From contig CAYTTC010000003.1 of assembly GCA_964440525.1 (NCBI GenBank), forward strand, positions 1 through 64,000: a stretch of 64,000 bases of DNA. The letters run 5' to 3'. This document shows positions 33,836 to 43,239 of the stretch, piece by piece. The notes under the pieces are model-generated. The model did not search any database. It saw nothing but the letters and a program-made list of their open reading frames with translations, and was not told the DNA's origin. This stretch comes from DASWJZ01 sp964440525. GTDB taxonomy: Bacteria > Pseudomonadota > Alphaproteobacteria > Rhizobiales > Afifellaceae. Position 1 is the first letter of the stretch. Each line of letters starts with the position of its first letter. The translations under genes and the position numbers were made by a program.

Positions 33836-33882
33836 TGACATTCCTCCCTTGCGATCCGGCGCCGCGAAAGCGGGCGTCCGGG

Positions 33883-34950
33883 TTATCCGGCCGACGGCGG
33901 TCGGCCGAGCTCTTGCGACGGACGCCGCGAGGCGAAGCGGGCGTAGAATGCCGCCCGCCGCTGCGGCTCGTCGACGAACAGGTAGAAGATGATCGAAACC
34001 AGGAAGACGAGGCCCTGCACGGTCAGAACCAGCGAGCCGGTGAGCTTCATCGCGACCAGCCCCGGCTGCATGATGATCATGACGAAGCAGCCGAAGATGG
34101 TGCCGACGATCGTTGCCCGGCCACCGAAGATGGAAGTCCCGCCGATCAGCACCGAGGCGATTGCCGTCAGGAGATAGCCCTGGCCCTGGTTGCCGAAGAA
34201 GTTCTTGTTCTCGAGCGTCAGGATGATCGCCGCGATGGAAGCGAGCGTGCCCATCAGCACGAAAAGCTTGATCTTCTCGCGCTCCACGTCGATGCCGACG
34301 ACCTGCGACACCGCGTTGGAGTCGCCGATGAAAAGCACGTGCTCGCCGAAGCGGTGACGGTTCAGGATGAACCACAGGATGATGCAGATCGCACCCGTCC
34401 AGAGCGGCGACACGGAGATCTGGCTCGGCCAGTCAAAACTGCCGGGCTCGGCGAGCGGTCGTCCGACGATGGCTTTCCAAACCGACGATCCATCGGCGCC
34501 GCGCAGCGCGTAGGACTTTCCACCGGAAAGCACCGCCGCCATGCCGGTCCAGAAGAACTGCGTCCCAAGCGTCGCGATGAAGGAGGGGATGCCGACCTTG
34601 GCGATCAGAACGCCGTTTACGAAGCCGACCAGCACGCCGGAGGCGATTGCCGCAACGACCGCGATCCAACCGAGGTTGTACTCCTTGAAGAGCACGGCGA
34701 AGACGAAACCGGAAAACGCGATGACGGATGGGAACGAGAGATCGATCTCGCCCGCCCCGATCACGAATGTAAGGCCGATCGCGAGGAGCACAAGCGGCGG
34801 CAGCGTGGTTAGGAACGTCGTGTACATGTTCGGCGCCAGGAACGCCGACGGCGCCTGCCACATGAAGAAGGCGAGCAGGAACACGAAGACGACGATGATC
34901 GGCAGGCCTTCGATCCGCTGTATGACATTGCGCTTCGGGCTGGCGGGCAT
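33883..34950 (-). CDS. Sugar ABC transporter permease (system A)
   Basis: A 355-residue inner-membrane permease with about ten helices, RbsC/FrcC type. Landmarks are IGLTFVIGAGEIDLSFPSVIAF, GVPSFIATLG-like KVGIPSFIATLGTQFFWTG and GTSIFGGRATIVGTIFG. An insertion between helices (SGGKSYALRGADGSSVWKAI) faces the periplasm. ATG at 34950 is chosen, eight bases after the ATPase stop. It forms the homodimeric sugar channel. Confidence 0.86.
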   Translation of the reverse strand: MPASPKRNVIQRIEGLPIIVVFVFLLAFFMWQAPSAFLAPNMYTTFLTTLPPLVLLAIGLTFVIGAGEIDLSFPSVIAFSGFVFAVLFKEYNLGWIAVVAAIASGVLVGFVNGVLIAKVGIPSFIATLGTQFFWTGMAAVLSGGKSYALRGADGSSVWKAIVGRPLAEPGSFDWPSQISVSPLWTGAICIILWFILNRHRFGEHVLFIGDSNAVSQVVGIDVEREKIKLFVLMGTLASIAAIILTLENKNFFGNQGQGYLLTAIASVLIGGTSIFGGRATIVGTIFGCFVMIIMQPGLVAMKLTGSLVLTVQGLVFLVSIIFYLFVDEPQRRAAFYARFASRRPSQELGRPPSAG

Positions 34951-34957
34951 GACGCGG

Positions 34958-35755
34958 TCAGCCTTCTTGATGCAGTGAAATGAGATAGTCGGTGAGCTCG
35001 GCGACCGACATGTCGGCCGGCCGAATCTCCGAGACGACGCGTCCGCGGTCGAGGACGACAAGGCGGTCGGCAATCTCGTGAACGTGCGCGAGGTTGTGCT
35101 CGATATAGACGCAGGCGCGGCCGGAATCCTTGATCCTGCGAACGAAGTCGAGGACTTTTCGCACCTCCTTGACCGCGAGCGCCGCGGTCGGCTCGTCGAG
35201 GATGATGAGGTCGGCGTCGTAGTGCATCGCGCGTCCGATCGCGATCCCCTGCCGCTCGCCGCCGGAGAGCTGCGCGACCGTCGAATCGACGGTGATTCCG
35301 GCGCCGCGAAAGCCGATCGATTTCAGCAGGATGTCGCTCGCGATCTCCTTCTCGCGCTTGATGTCAATGAAGCCGAAGCGATTGGTGATCTGCCGGCCGA
35401 CGAAAAAATTTCGCCAGAGCGGCTGTTTGTCGGCGAGCGAGCGGTCCTGATAAACGGTCTCGATCGAAAGGTCGTGCGCCATCCTGACTGAATATTCAGT
35501 CGGGTCGATTTCCTGGTCGCGGATGAAAATGCGTCCCGAGGTCGGCGCCAGAACACCCGTCATAACCTTGATCAGCGTCGATTTTCCGGCGCCGTTGTCG
35601 CCGATCAGGCCGACGATCTCGTTCCTGCCGATGGCGAGCGAAATGTCGCGGAGCGCATGCACGGCGCCGAAAAACTTCTCGACGTGCTCCATGCGCACGA
35701 TCGCCTGGTAGTCGCCGACCGCCTTCTGGGCTTCAGCGGCGCTCAGACTTGTCAT
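34958..35755 (-). CDS. Sugar ABC transporter ATPase, single domain (system A)
   Basis: A 265-residue ATPase: Walker A GDNGAGKST, signature LSGGERQGIAIGRAM, Walker B LIILDEPTAAL and switch His in VYIEHNL. Unlike RbsA/AraG it has one nucleotide-binding domain, like FrcA of the rhizobial fructose transporter. Its ATG overlaps the stop of the upstream GntR gene by four bases, so regulator and transporter are co-translated. Confidence 0.87.
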   Translation of the reverse strand: MTSLSAAEAQKAVGDYQAIVRMEHVEKFFGAVHALRDISLAIGRNEIVGLIGDNGAGKSTLIKVMTGVLAPTSGRIFIRDQEIDPTEYSVRMAHDLSIETVYQDRSLADKQPLWRNFFVGRQITNRFGFIDIKREKEIASDILLKSIGFRGAGITVDSTVAQLSGGERQGIAIGRAMHYDADLIILDEPTAALAVKEVRKVLDFVRRIKDSGRACVYIEHNLAHVHEIADRLVVLDRGRVVSEIRPADMSVAELTDYLISLHQEG

Positions 35756-36534
35756 CGACCTCGCCTCATGCGAATGCCGCTCATCACTTCGGTCTCTGCC
35801 TGGGCGGCGACGCTCATCCCTTCTCCGTATTTGGCCCGCTCAAGCACATCCCCGGTCATGTCGAGGAGCGCCATCATGTTGTTGCGGGCCGCTCCGGCAT
35901 TGCCGTCGCAGACCGCCTCGAAGACGGCGAGATGCTTGTCGAGCGCAAAGCGGCTGCCGACATCGGGATGCGACGTGATGCTGATCGAGGCGCGCAGCGC
36001 CTCTTCGATGCAGGCGCCGAGACCCGAGAGGAGCGCGTTGCCGCTGGCGGCGAGAAGCAGGCGATGGAAGGCCACGTCGGCCTCCGTCAGCTCTTCGCTG
36101 CGGGTGCCGCTGCCGCGCGCCATGTCGAGCACGGCGATCTGCATCTTGGCGAGCATGGCAGGCGTTGCGTTCACGGCGGAGAGCGCGGCCGTCTCCGGTT
36201 CCACCATCCGTCGCACCGCAAAGAGCTCGCGCAAAAACACCGGCTTCGGTACGACGCGCTGACGCAGCCGCAGGATGTCGGCATCGAGAAAATTCCAGTC
36301 ATGCGGCTCGCGCACGAAGGTGCCGAGCTTCGGCCGCGAGCGGACCAGCCCCTTGGCGCTCAGCATTTGCAGCGCTTCGCGCAAGCAAGTCCGGCTGACG
36401 CCGAACTCCGCGAGCAGGGTCACTTCGTTCGGCAACGGCCGCGCCGGCGGATAATCGCCGCCGAGAATGCGCAAGGCGAGAGCCTCCGCGACCATGCTTT
36501 TTCCGCGCGCGACGCGCCCGAGCGGCTTCTGCAT
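35752..36534 (-). CDS. GntR-family regulator, FCD subgroup
   Basis: A 260-residue regulator. The winged helix (about residues 15-75: LPNEVTLLAEFGVSRTCLREALQMLSAKGLV) is followed by an FCD ligand domain with metal-binding candidates in ELFAVRRMVEPE, VAFHRLLLAASGN and DKHLAVFEAVC. It leads the system A operon and is divergent from an SDR gene. The likely effector is the transported sugar or its acid. ATG at 36534 gives a typical start (MQKPLGRVARG); its ribosome site is poor, and TTG at 36567 is the alternative. Confidence 0.83.
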   Translation of the reverse strand: MQKPLGRVARGKSMVAEALALRILGGDYPPARPLPNEVTLLAEFGVSRTCLREALQMLSAKGLVRSRPKLGTFVREPHDWNFLDADILRLRQRVVPKPVFLRELFAVRRMVEPETAALSAVNATPAMLAKMQIAVLDMARGSGTRSEELTEADVAFHRLLLAASGNALLSGLGACIEEALRASISITSHPDVGSRFALDKHLAVFEAVCDGNAGAARNNMMALLDMTGDVLERAKYGEGMSVAAQAETEVMSGIRMRRGR

Positions 36535-36569
36535 AGGACTGACGGCCTTCGATCCGGATTGGATCAATC

Positions 36570-36676
36570 ATCGTATTATTAGGGGCAAACGCCGCCGCGC
36601 TCAATCCCGGCCCCGCGTCGGTCGCGCCGGAAATTCGACCTATTCTCGGGCGCCGTGCATCGATTGATCATACGAT
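36570..36676. promoter_or_regulatory. Pair of inverted GntR-operator-like sites
   Basis: ATCGTATTAT (36570-36579) and, inverted, ATCATACGAT (36667-36676, reading ATCGTATGAT on the other strand) share nine of ten bases. They flank the divergent promoter region between gntR and the SDR gene, a fitting place for autoregulation. Confidence 0.45.
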
Positions 36677-36776
36677 TGGACCCATTGGGCTGGCTATTGT
36701 CATGGAGTTTCCGCCCTCCTAGAAGTCCGGTTCCCGCCCGCACCCCCAGATTCGACGGCCTTTTGCGAGCAGCCCC

Positions 36777-37547
36777 ATGACCGCGACCGCCTTCGCCAGC
36801 TACCCGAGCCTTGCCGAAAAGACGGTTTTCGTCTCCGGTGGCGCCAGCGGCATCGGCGAGGCGATCGTTCGCGCCTTTGCGGCCGAGCGGGCAAAGGTCG
36901 GCTTCGTCGACATCCTGGAAAAGGAAGGAACGGAGCTTTCGGCCGAGCTCGGCCGGCAGGGCGCGGAGGTGCTCTTCGTGGCAGCCGACATTACGGACAT
37001 CGCCGCACTCAAGGCAGGCATCGCGGCGATCGCCTCGGCTCTAGGCACGATCACCGTGCTCGTCAACAACGCGGCGAACGACATGCGCCACGACTGGCGG
37101 GGCGAGACTCCGGAGAGTTTTGACGCACGGCTCGCCGTCAACCTTAAACACCAGTTCTTTGCAATTCAGGCGATCGCGCCCGGCATGATCGAAGCGGGCG
37201 GCGGCTCGATCATCAATTTCGGCTCGATCTCGTGGCGGATCGGGATGGGGGGCATGCCGGGCTACACGGCGTCGAAGGCAGCGATCGAGGCGCTGACGCG
37301 ATCCTTCGCGCGCGATCTCGGCCCACACCGCATCCGCGTCAATTGCCTGCTCCCCGGCTGGATCATGACCAGGCGTCAGCTGGAGCTATGGGTCGACGAG
37401 AACGCCGACCGGATCATCGCCGATCGCCAGTGCTTGCCGGACCGCATTCAGCCGGCCGACGTCGCCCGCATGGTGCTGTTCCTGGCCTCCGACGACAGCC
37501 GCATGTGCACGTCGCAGAATTTTATCGTCGACGGCGGGTGGGCCTGA
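36777..37547 (+). CDS. SDR-family sugar dehydrogenase-like protein
   Basis: A 256-residue classical SDR: GGASGIG at 21-27, NNAA at 97-100, Ser150/Ser152, Tyr163 and Lys167. The C-terminal CLPDRIQPADVARMVLFLASDDSRMCTSQNFIVDGGW is typical of sugar and uronate dehydrogenases of the galactose-1-dehydrogenase group. It is divergent from the GntR gene and followed by a strong terminator, so it forms a one-gene unit of the same regulon. It would oxidise the sugar imported by a neighbouring transporter. Confidence 0.83.
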   Translation: MTATAFASYPSLAEKTVFVSGGASGIGEAIVRAFAAERAKVGFVDILEKEGTELSAELGRQGAEVLFVAADITDIAALKAGIAAIASALGTITVLVNNAANDMRHDWRGETPESFDARLAVNLKHQFFAIQAIAPGMIEAGGGSIINFGSISWRIGMGGMPGYTASKAAIEALTRSFARDLGPHRIRVNCLLPGWIMTRRQLELWVDENADRIIADRQCLPDRIQPADVARMVLFLASDDSRMCTSQNFIVDGGWA

Positions 37548-37560
37548 ACGGGAAAAGAAG

Positions 37561-37581
37561 AAGGGGCCCGAAGGGCCCCTT
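37561..37581. terminator. Bidirectional terminator between convergent genes
   Basis: AAGGGGCCC, loop GAA, GGGCCCCTT: a perfect 9-bp stem, followed by TCCATTTCTT on the plus strand and TTCTTC on the minus strand. It serves the SDR gene (+) and the binding-protein gene (-). Confidence 0.75.
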
Positions 37582-37603
37582 CCATTTCTTCGTCGAATGC
37601 GGA

Positions 37604-38623
37604 TCAGCCGCTGACGCAGGAGTCCACGTTGTCCTTCGTGCATTCGTCGAGGCCCGTATACATCGGGTTGTCGACCGTCTTGCCTTCGATGATGTCGATC
37701 AGAATGCTCGGTGCATCATGGCCCATCTGGTATGGCCGTTGGCCAACGTTGACCTGGCTAAAGCCGGCCTTGACGGTGTCGAGCTGGCAGCCGACCGTGT
37801 CGCCGGCGACGACGACCAGATCGCCGCTCGCGAAGCGGTCTGCGTACTGCGTGCCTGTCGCATTGAACGCCTCGCAGCCCTGCTGGGCCCAGCCGCCAAG
37901 AAGGACGTAGGCCTTGAGGTCGGGGTTGCCTGCAAGAACGTCCGCGAACTGCTGGTTGGCGGTCGCGATGTCGTCATTGGTGAAGGTCGGCGCGACCTCG
38001 GTCCAGCCACCCTCGCCGGCGAGCGGGTCCCGGCTCTCTGTGGTCGATGCCGTCAGGACCTTGCCCTTGATGCAGTCACGGAAGCCGTAGCCACGTTCGT
38101 TGAGGTTCTCGGCTGCCGGATTGCCGAACATCAAAGCAACCTTGCCGCCGTTCGGGGAAAGCTTCATCAACCACTCGCAGAACTTGACGCCCATGCCGTA
38201 ATTATGGGTGCCGAAATACGTCGTGCGCAGACCCTGATCCGCGGGGAGCAGGTCGGCGTCGATCGTCATGATCGCGATCTTCTTCGCCGCGATCGCGTCC
38301 GCATTTTCGGTGAGCGCCTTGGCCATGGCCGGAGCGTTCGAAGGTGAGATTGCGATACCCGCAACATCATCCCGGGCGATCAGGTCGTTGATGATCTGAA
38401 TCTCGCCCGCCTCGTCCGAGGTCAGCGCCGGACCCGTGTAGACGCACTCGTATGGTGAATCCGGATTTTCTTCGTTCCACTTGGCGCAGCCATTCCCCAT
38501 GACGGTGAAAAAGCCGTTGTCGAGGCCCTTCACCACGACGGCGAGTGTCTTCTTCTGGGCCATTGCCTGTCCGGCGCTTAGCGCCAGAGCAGCAGCGGCT
38601 ATGACTAACAGTGCTTTTCTCAT
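37604..38623 (-). CDS. Sugar ABC transporter periplasmic binding protein (system B)
   Basis: A 339-residue binding protein. ATG at 38623 follows GGGAGG by seven bases; the signal peptide is MRKALLVIAAAALALSAGQAMA. It is a Peripla_BP_4 member with KGLDNGFFTVMGNGCAKW and IAISPSNAPAMAKAL as first-lobe landmarks. Six cysteines in the mature part, including the CVSG end, suggest disulphides. Genes for its likely ATPase and permease lie 1 kb away on the other strand (39919-41836). Ligand unknown. Confidence 0.85.
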   Translation of the reverse strand: MRKALLVIAAAALALSAGQAMAQKKTLAVVVKGLDNGFFTVMGNGCAKWNEENPDSPYECVYTGPALTSDEAGEIQIINDLIARDDVAGIAISPSNAPAMAKALTENADAIAAKKIAIMTIDADLLPADQGLRTTYFGTHNYGMGVKFCEWLMKLSPNGGKVALMFGNPAAENLNERGYGFRDCIKGKVLTASTTESRDPLAGEGGWTEVAPTFTNDDIATANQQFADVLAGNPDLKAYVLLGGWAQQGCEAFNATGTQYADRFASGDLVVVAGDTVGCQLDTVKAGFSQVNVGQRPYQMGHDAPSILIDIIEGKTVDNPMYTGLDECTKDNVDSCVSG

Positions 38624-38671
38624 CAAACTACCTCCCTTGCTTCATTGGGACCATTCCCTGGCCTCTGCCGA

Positions 38672-39652
38672 TTAGCCCGGATACCAGATTCTCCGTGGTT
38701 CGTTAGCGGAGCGCACGTAATCCCAGGCAGAGTCGATCAAACGTTTAAGGTCGTAACGTGGCCGCCAGCCGAGATGCAGCTTTGCCTTGGCGTTGTCCAT
38801 CCAATTCGAATGAAAGCGGCTTGGAATCTTGACAGCGGGAAGACCACGCGTCTCGTTCAGGTAGGACGCGACCTCGCCGTAGTCGACCGGCTCGTCCATG
38901 CAGATATTGTAGAGTTCGCCCTGCGCGCGCGGATTGTTGATCGCCGCCAGGATTGCCGAAACGAGGTCGTCGACATGCACGAAGTTGCGCTTCAGCGGCT
39001 GATCTTCTGAATCGAGCAGGATCGGCACTGTGCCGGACTCCCGGTAAGACTTGACGGATTCCCGCGGCACCTCGTCCTTCCAGACCGGCGCGCCGAACAC
39101 GTCGTCGCCGAAGGACAGTGTGTACTTGAAGTCGTCCTTGTCCATGATCCAGGGCGCTCTCAGACAACACGCGTTGATGCCATACTGAATACAATATTGC
39201 CGCAGCATGACCTCTTCGAGAACCTTCGACAGCGCATAGCATCCGGGGTAGGCGCGGTGCGGCGTCGCCTCGGTGATCGGCGCCTCATGCTTGTAATGAA
39301 AGTGCCCGATCGCCGCGTCGCCGCCGATCAGGATGAACTGCTGCGCAGTCGGCGAGGCGCGAAACGCCTCGAGCAGCCAGAACAATCCCTTGACGGCGAC
39401 GTCGATGACGTCGTCGGGAGTTTCCTTGCAGGTCGCCAGGTGGAGGACGTGGGTGACGCCGTCCATCGCTCTTTCGACGTCGGCACGTTCGGCTATATTG
39501 CCGCGAACCATTTCCAGCCGGTCGGCGGGCTCCAGCATCCGGTTGTGACAAAGGGCACGCAGGCGCGCAGCAGCGAATCCCTCGTCGGCAAGGCACCGCT
39601 CGACAAAGCGGCGGCCGACCTTGCCGGTCGCGCCGGTGATCAGTACCAGCAT
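38672..39652 (-). CDS. NAD-dependent epimerase/dehydratase
   Basis: A 326-residue extended SDR: GATGKVG (7-13), THVLHLATCKE for the second Rossmann motif, Tyr139-x3-Lys143 in YALSK. LKRNFVHVDDLVSAIL and the C-terminal GWRPRYDLKRLID are typical of sugar-nucleotide or uronate-type epimerases/dehydrogenases. The substrate is unknown. It lies 48 bases upstream of the binding-protein gene and shares a divergent promoter region, with a LacI-like operator, with the ATPase gene. Confidence 0.83.
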   Translation of the reverse strand: MLVLITGATGKVGRRFVERCLADEGFAAARLRALCHNRMLEPADRLEMVRGNIAERADVERAMDGVTHVLHLATCKETPDDVIDVAVKGLFWLLEAFRASPTAQQFILIGGDAAIGHFHYKHEAPITEATPHRAYPGCYALSKVLEEVMLRQYCIQYGINACCLRAPWIMDKDDFKYTLSFGDDVFGAPVWKDEVPRESVKSYRESGTVPILLDSEDQPLKRNFVHVDDLVSAILAAINNPRAQGELYNICMDEPVDYGEVASYLNETRGLPAVKIPSRFHSNWMDNAKAKLHLGWRPRYDLKRLIDSAWDYVRSANEPRRIWYPG

Positions 39653-39668
39653 AAACTCCCTCCTGTGG

Positions 39669-39688
39669 TCAGCTAATATCTATCATTG
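39669..39688. promoter_or_regulatory. LacI-type operator candidate, site 1
   Basis: TCAGCTAATATCTATCATTG, seventeen bases before the epimerase ATG. The first twelve bases recur exactly before the lacI gene (43039-43050), and the whole block resembles the inverted sequence at 43238-43255. Confidence 0.55.
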
Positions 39689-39918
39689 TCATTAGTCAAT
39701 TGGCAGACCCTCGGATTAATTGTCGGCGGAGGGTGAAGCGGAGCGCCCGTGGTTTGGGGTGCTGTGACGCGAAGCAGCAGCGTCGAATTCGCGTAGCGCC
39801 CCGACCCGCGGCGCGCCCCACCTTCCTCTCGCGCGCCTCTTGCGCGTCAGCCTTTCTAATCATATCGAGGGGAGCCGAACCTCCAAAATGGAACGGCAAG
39901 GGCGGAGGGGAAACGTCG

Positions 39919-40659
39919 GTGGCGGTGCTGGAACTATCGTCGATCTCCAAGAACTTCGGCGCCATTCAGGCGCTCCAGGACGTGTCGATCGGTCTCGAGG
40001 GCGGCCAGGTTCTCGGTCTCATGGGCGACAACGGCGCCGGGAAATCGACGCTCGTCAAGATCATCGCGGGCAACTTCAGGCCGTCGCACGGCAGCATCGT
40101 CATCGACGGAGAAAAAGTGAATTTCCATCGGCCGATCGAGGCGCGCCAGCATGGCATCGAGATCGTCTATCAGGACCTCGCGCTCTGCGACAATCTGACG
40201 GCGGCCGCCAACGTCTTTCTCGGGCGCGAGCTGCGCAAATACGTCGGCCCAATACGCATCCTCGACTATCCGCGCATGTATCGCCGCGCGGGCGAGCTCT
40301 TCAAGGAGCTGAAATCGGAGACGCGCCCGCGTGATCTGGTCAGGCAAATGTCCGGCGGACAGAGGCAGGCGGTCGCCATCGCGCGGACGCGGCTTTCCGA
40401 TCCGAAGATCGTGCTGATGGACGAACCGACGGCGGCGATCAGCGTGCGCCAGGTCGCCGAGGTGCTGAACCTGATCCGCCGGCTTCGCGATCACGGCATC
40501 GGTGTCATCCTTATCAGCCATCGTATGCCGGACGTGTTCGCCGTGGCTGACCGGATCGCGGTGCTTCGGCGCGGCCGGATGGTCGCCTCGAAAGACATCA
40601 AGCAATCGTCTCCGGAAGAAGTGACGGGGCTGATCACCGGAGCTATTCAGACGGCGTAG
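39919..40659 (+). CDS. Sugar ABC transporter ATPase, single domain (system B)
   Basis: A 246-residue ATPase from GTG at 39919, eight bases after GGAGGGG; the open frame from 39700 adds a non-homologous arginine-rich stretch. Walker A GDNGAGKST, signature MSGGQRQAVAIARTR, Walker B IVLMDEPTAAI, switch His in ISHRMPD. It is a single-domain FrcA-type subunit. It is followed after 37 bases by its permease. Confidence 0.86.
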   Translation: MAVLELSSISKNFGAIQALQDVSIGLEGGQVLGLMGDNGAGKSTLVKIIAGNFRPSHGSIVIDGEKVNFHRPIEARQHGIEIVYQDLALCDNLTAAANVFLGRELRKYVGPIRILDYPRMYRRAGELFKELKSETRPRDLVRQMSGGQRQAVAIARTRLSDPKIVLMDEPTAAISVRQVAEVLNLIRRLRDHGIGVILISHRMPDVFAVADRIAVLRRGRMVASKDIKQSSPEEVTGLITGAIQTA

Positions 40660-40696
40660 GAACACAGGGCGCGACGACGCGAAGGAACCTATCCCG

Positions 40697-41836
40697 ATGA
40701 CGATCACGATCGACGACACCATCAACCGTCAGACCTACGGCCCGATTGGTTATCTGCTTTCGCGCCAGACTTTTTGGGTCTTCGCCGCCGCGGTCGTAGC
40801 ATTCGTCTACGTGTCTTTCGCCAGTCCCTCATTCTTCACACCCGGCAACCTCTTCAACATCATCCGGAATTTCGCGTTCGTCGGCATCATCAGTCTCGGA
40901 ATGACCGCCGTCATCATCACCGGCGGCATCGATCTTTCGGTCGGATCCGTCCTCTGCCTGACCGGAATGGTCGTCGGCATGATGATGAACGCCGACTATT
41001 CGATCTGGGTCGCGCTGCCGGCCGGGTTGGCGGTCGCGGCGCTGACCGGCGGCATAAGCGGGGTGCTGATCGCCTATGTCGGCATGCCCCCCTTCGTGGT
41101 GACGCTCGGCATGATGTCGCTGGCCAGAAGTGTGGCCATGGTGATGTCGAACAACACGATGGTCTTCGACTTCGGTCGCGACCACTCGAAGTTTATTGGC
41201 CTGGGCGGTGGCTCAACCCGAGGATGGTTCACGCAGCTCGCCGAATGGGTGGGCTCGGATACCGGACTTGGCGCCGCCTTCACTTGGCTTGCCCTGCATC
41301 TCGCCATTCCGAACCCGCCGATCTTTCTGGCGGTGTTCGCGCTTCTCTTCGGCTTCGCCTTCCGCTGGACCAAGTGGGGTCGGCACATCTTCGCCATCGG
41401 CGGCAACGAGCAGGCCGCCGTGATGACTGGCGTGCCCGTGCGCAGCATCAAGGTCAGCGTCTATGTTCTTTCCGCTCTGGTCGCAGGGTTCGCAGGAATC
41501 TTGCAGGTCGGCTGGCTCGGTACGATCACCACCGGCATGGGCACCGGCATGGAGCTTATCGTGATTGCCGCCGTCGTCATCGGCGGCGCCAACCTTATGG
41601 GCGGCTCCGGGACTGCATTCGGCGCGGTTGTCGGAGCGTCGTTGATCGAGATCATCCGCAACAGCCTGACCCTCCTCGGCATCAATCCGTTCTGGCAGGG
41701 CACGTTCGTCGGCGTCTTCATCATAGTGGCAGTGCTCTTCGATCGCATCCGCCACCATCAGGACTCGATCTCGATGGCGTTTCAGTCGTTCAAGGAAAAG
41801 ATCGGCGTTAAGGGCGGGCCCGCCTCGGGCTCCTAG
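40697..41836 (+). CDS. Sugar ABC transporter permease (system B)
   Basis: A 379-residue permease with about ten helices. IISLGMTAVIITGGIDLSVGSVLCLTGM is the classic RbsC motif; GMPPFVVTLGMMSLARSVAM and GGANLMGGSGTAFGAVVGASLIEIIRNSL follow. An extra periplasmic segment (about residues 160-215) is longer than in RbsC. It works with the ATPase at 39919 and presumably with the binding protein at 37604. Confidence 0.87.
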   Translation: MTITIDDTINRQTYGPIGYLLSRQTFWVFAAAVVAFVYVSFASPSFFTPGNLFNIIRNFAFVGIISLGMTAVIITGGIDLSVGSVLCLTGMVVGMMMNADYSIWVALPAGLAVAALTGGISGVLIAYVGMPPFVVTLGMMSLARSVAMVMSNNTMVFDFGRDHSKFIGLGGGSTRGWFTQLAEWVGSDTGLGAAFTWLALHLAIPNPPIFLAVFALLFGFAFRWTKWGRHIFAIGGNEQAAVMTGVPVRSIKVSVYVLSALVAGFAGILQVGWLGTITTGMGTGMELIVIAAVVIGGANLMGGSGTAFGAVVGASLIEIIRNSLTLLGINPFWQGTFVGVFIIVAVLFDRIRHHQDSISMAFQSFKEKIGVKGGPASGS

Positions 41837-41840
41837 CGGA

Positions 41841-42956
41841 TCAAAGCCGCTTCGCCGCTCCTGCAAGCGCGCGTGCCGTTCCCGCGGCGCGCTTCGGTCC
41901 GGCTATCGAAGCGCGCTCGATCAACGGACATTCGAGCTTGGTGACCGGGTATTTCTCGCGCCGGTTCGAAAACAGCGTAAAGCCGCGCTCGACCGCCCAC
42001 CGCCCCATCTCGCGGTGCGGGAGCACCAGCGTAGTGAGCTGCGGCGAGAGATGCCGCGCCACCTCCTCGTCGTCGTAGCCGATCACCGAGACATCGCCGG
42101 GGATCGCGAGCTGCCGCTCCTTCAGCGCCTCATAGCAACCGACCGCCATGCGGTCGTTCGAGCAGAAGATCGCGGTCGGCGGGCGCGGCAGATCCATCAG
42201 GATGTTGGTCTGAGCGTAGCCGGCACTCGGCTGCCAGTTTCCCTCGCGGACGAGCGCCGGGTCGTAGGGGATGTCGGCCGTTGCCAAGGCCTGCCGGTAG
42301 CCCTTCAGCCGGTCGCGCGCCGCGTCCATCCACAATTCGCCGGTGATGATGGCAATCCGCTGGTGCCCCGCGTCGATCAACGCGTCGGTCGCCCGGTGGC
42401 CGCCCGCGACTTCGCCAGGGACGACGCTCGGAAAGGCGCGGTCGTCGCAATAGCAGTTGAGGAGGATGACGGGCGGTTTGGCCGTGTAGAGGCGATGCGG
42501 AACATCCACCTTGCGGGTCATGATCGTCGCATAGACGACGAGGTCGGTCTCGCTGTGCATCACGGCGTCGAGCGCGCGCCGCTCCATTTCCGGATTGTCC
42601 AGGGTCTCGCAGATAGTGACCACGTGGCCCGTCGTCCAGGCGCTTTCGCGAATCCCGTCGATGGAAACGACCGCTTCCGGGCTCGTGGCGATGCGGTCGA
42701 AAAGCACGGCCACCTGCAGCGGCCGTTCGCCGGGCACGGTCGACGAGCGGGCGATCTCGTACTTGAGCTGCCGCGCGGCGGCGAAGACGCGCTCGCGCGT
42801 CGACGAGGAGATATGGATGGCCGGTGTATTGTTGAGGACGACGGAGACGGTCGACTGCGAGCACTCAGCAAGGCGTGCCACGTCGGTCATGGTGACCCGG
42901 CGCCGCGCCGACCTGTCCGCCGCGCCGCTTGCTTTCGCTCCGTTCCGCAGCACCAT
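41841..42956 (-). CDS. LacI-family transcriptional regulator
   Basis: A 371-residue regulator. The helix-turn-helix TMTDVARLAECSQSTVSVVLNNTPAI lies at residues 22-47, with a longer than usual basic N-terminus. The ligand domain shows LQVAVLFDR, GHRATDALIDAGHQRIAIITG and AIFCSNDRMAVGCYEAL. It is convergent with the system B permease and divergent from the system C operon. ATG at 42956 is used; ATG at 43007 is an alternative. It probably binds the CTAAT-type palindromes at 39669, 43039 and 43240 and responds to a sugar. Confidence 0.85.
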   Translation of the reverse strand: MVLRNGAKASGAADRSARRRVTMTDVARLAECSQSTVSVVLNNTPAIHISSSTRERVFAAARQLKYEIARSSTVPGERPLQVAVLFDRIATSPEAVVSIDGIRESAWTTGHVVTICETLDNPEMERRALDAVMHSETDLVVYATIMTRKVDVPHRLYTAKPPVILLNCYCDDRAFPSVVPGEVAGGHRATDALIDAGHQRIAIITGELWMDAARDRLKGYRQALATADIPYDPALVREGNWQPSAGYAQTNILMDLPRPPTAIFCSNDRMAVGCYEALKERQLAIPGDVSVIGYDDEEVARHLSPQLTTLVLPHREMGRWAVERGFTLFSNRREKYPVTKLECPLIERASIAGPKRAAGTARALAGAAKRL

Positions 42957-43038
42957 GCCGGGTCGTCCTTCCTCGTCTTCTGCTCGCCGCCGGCGCCCCG
43001 CGACCATGGCCCCGCGCCGCCACCGGCCGGAAGTGATA

Positions 43039-43055
43039 TCAGCTAATATCAGTAG
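43039..43055. promoter_or_regulatory. LacI-type operator candidate, site 2
   Basis: TCAGCTAATATCAGTAG, about 85 bases before the lacI start. The first twelve bases are identical to site 1 at 39669-39680. Confidence 0.55.
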
Positions 43056-43239
43056 CCGAAAGCCATCAGACGTTTGCTCCGGAACGGACCGGCGTTTGGC
43101 GACAGATGGGCCGGACGGTGCGGCGCACGGAAATCCAAGATCCGTGCACCGAGCGGCCGCAACGCGCGCACCGTGTGTGATGCCGATTAGAGGATCCGCG
43201 TAGGCCGAGTTTGGTCGAGCGCCCAATTAAGTTGATCCA

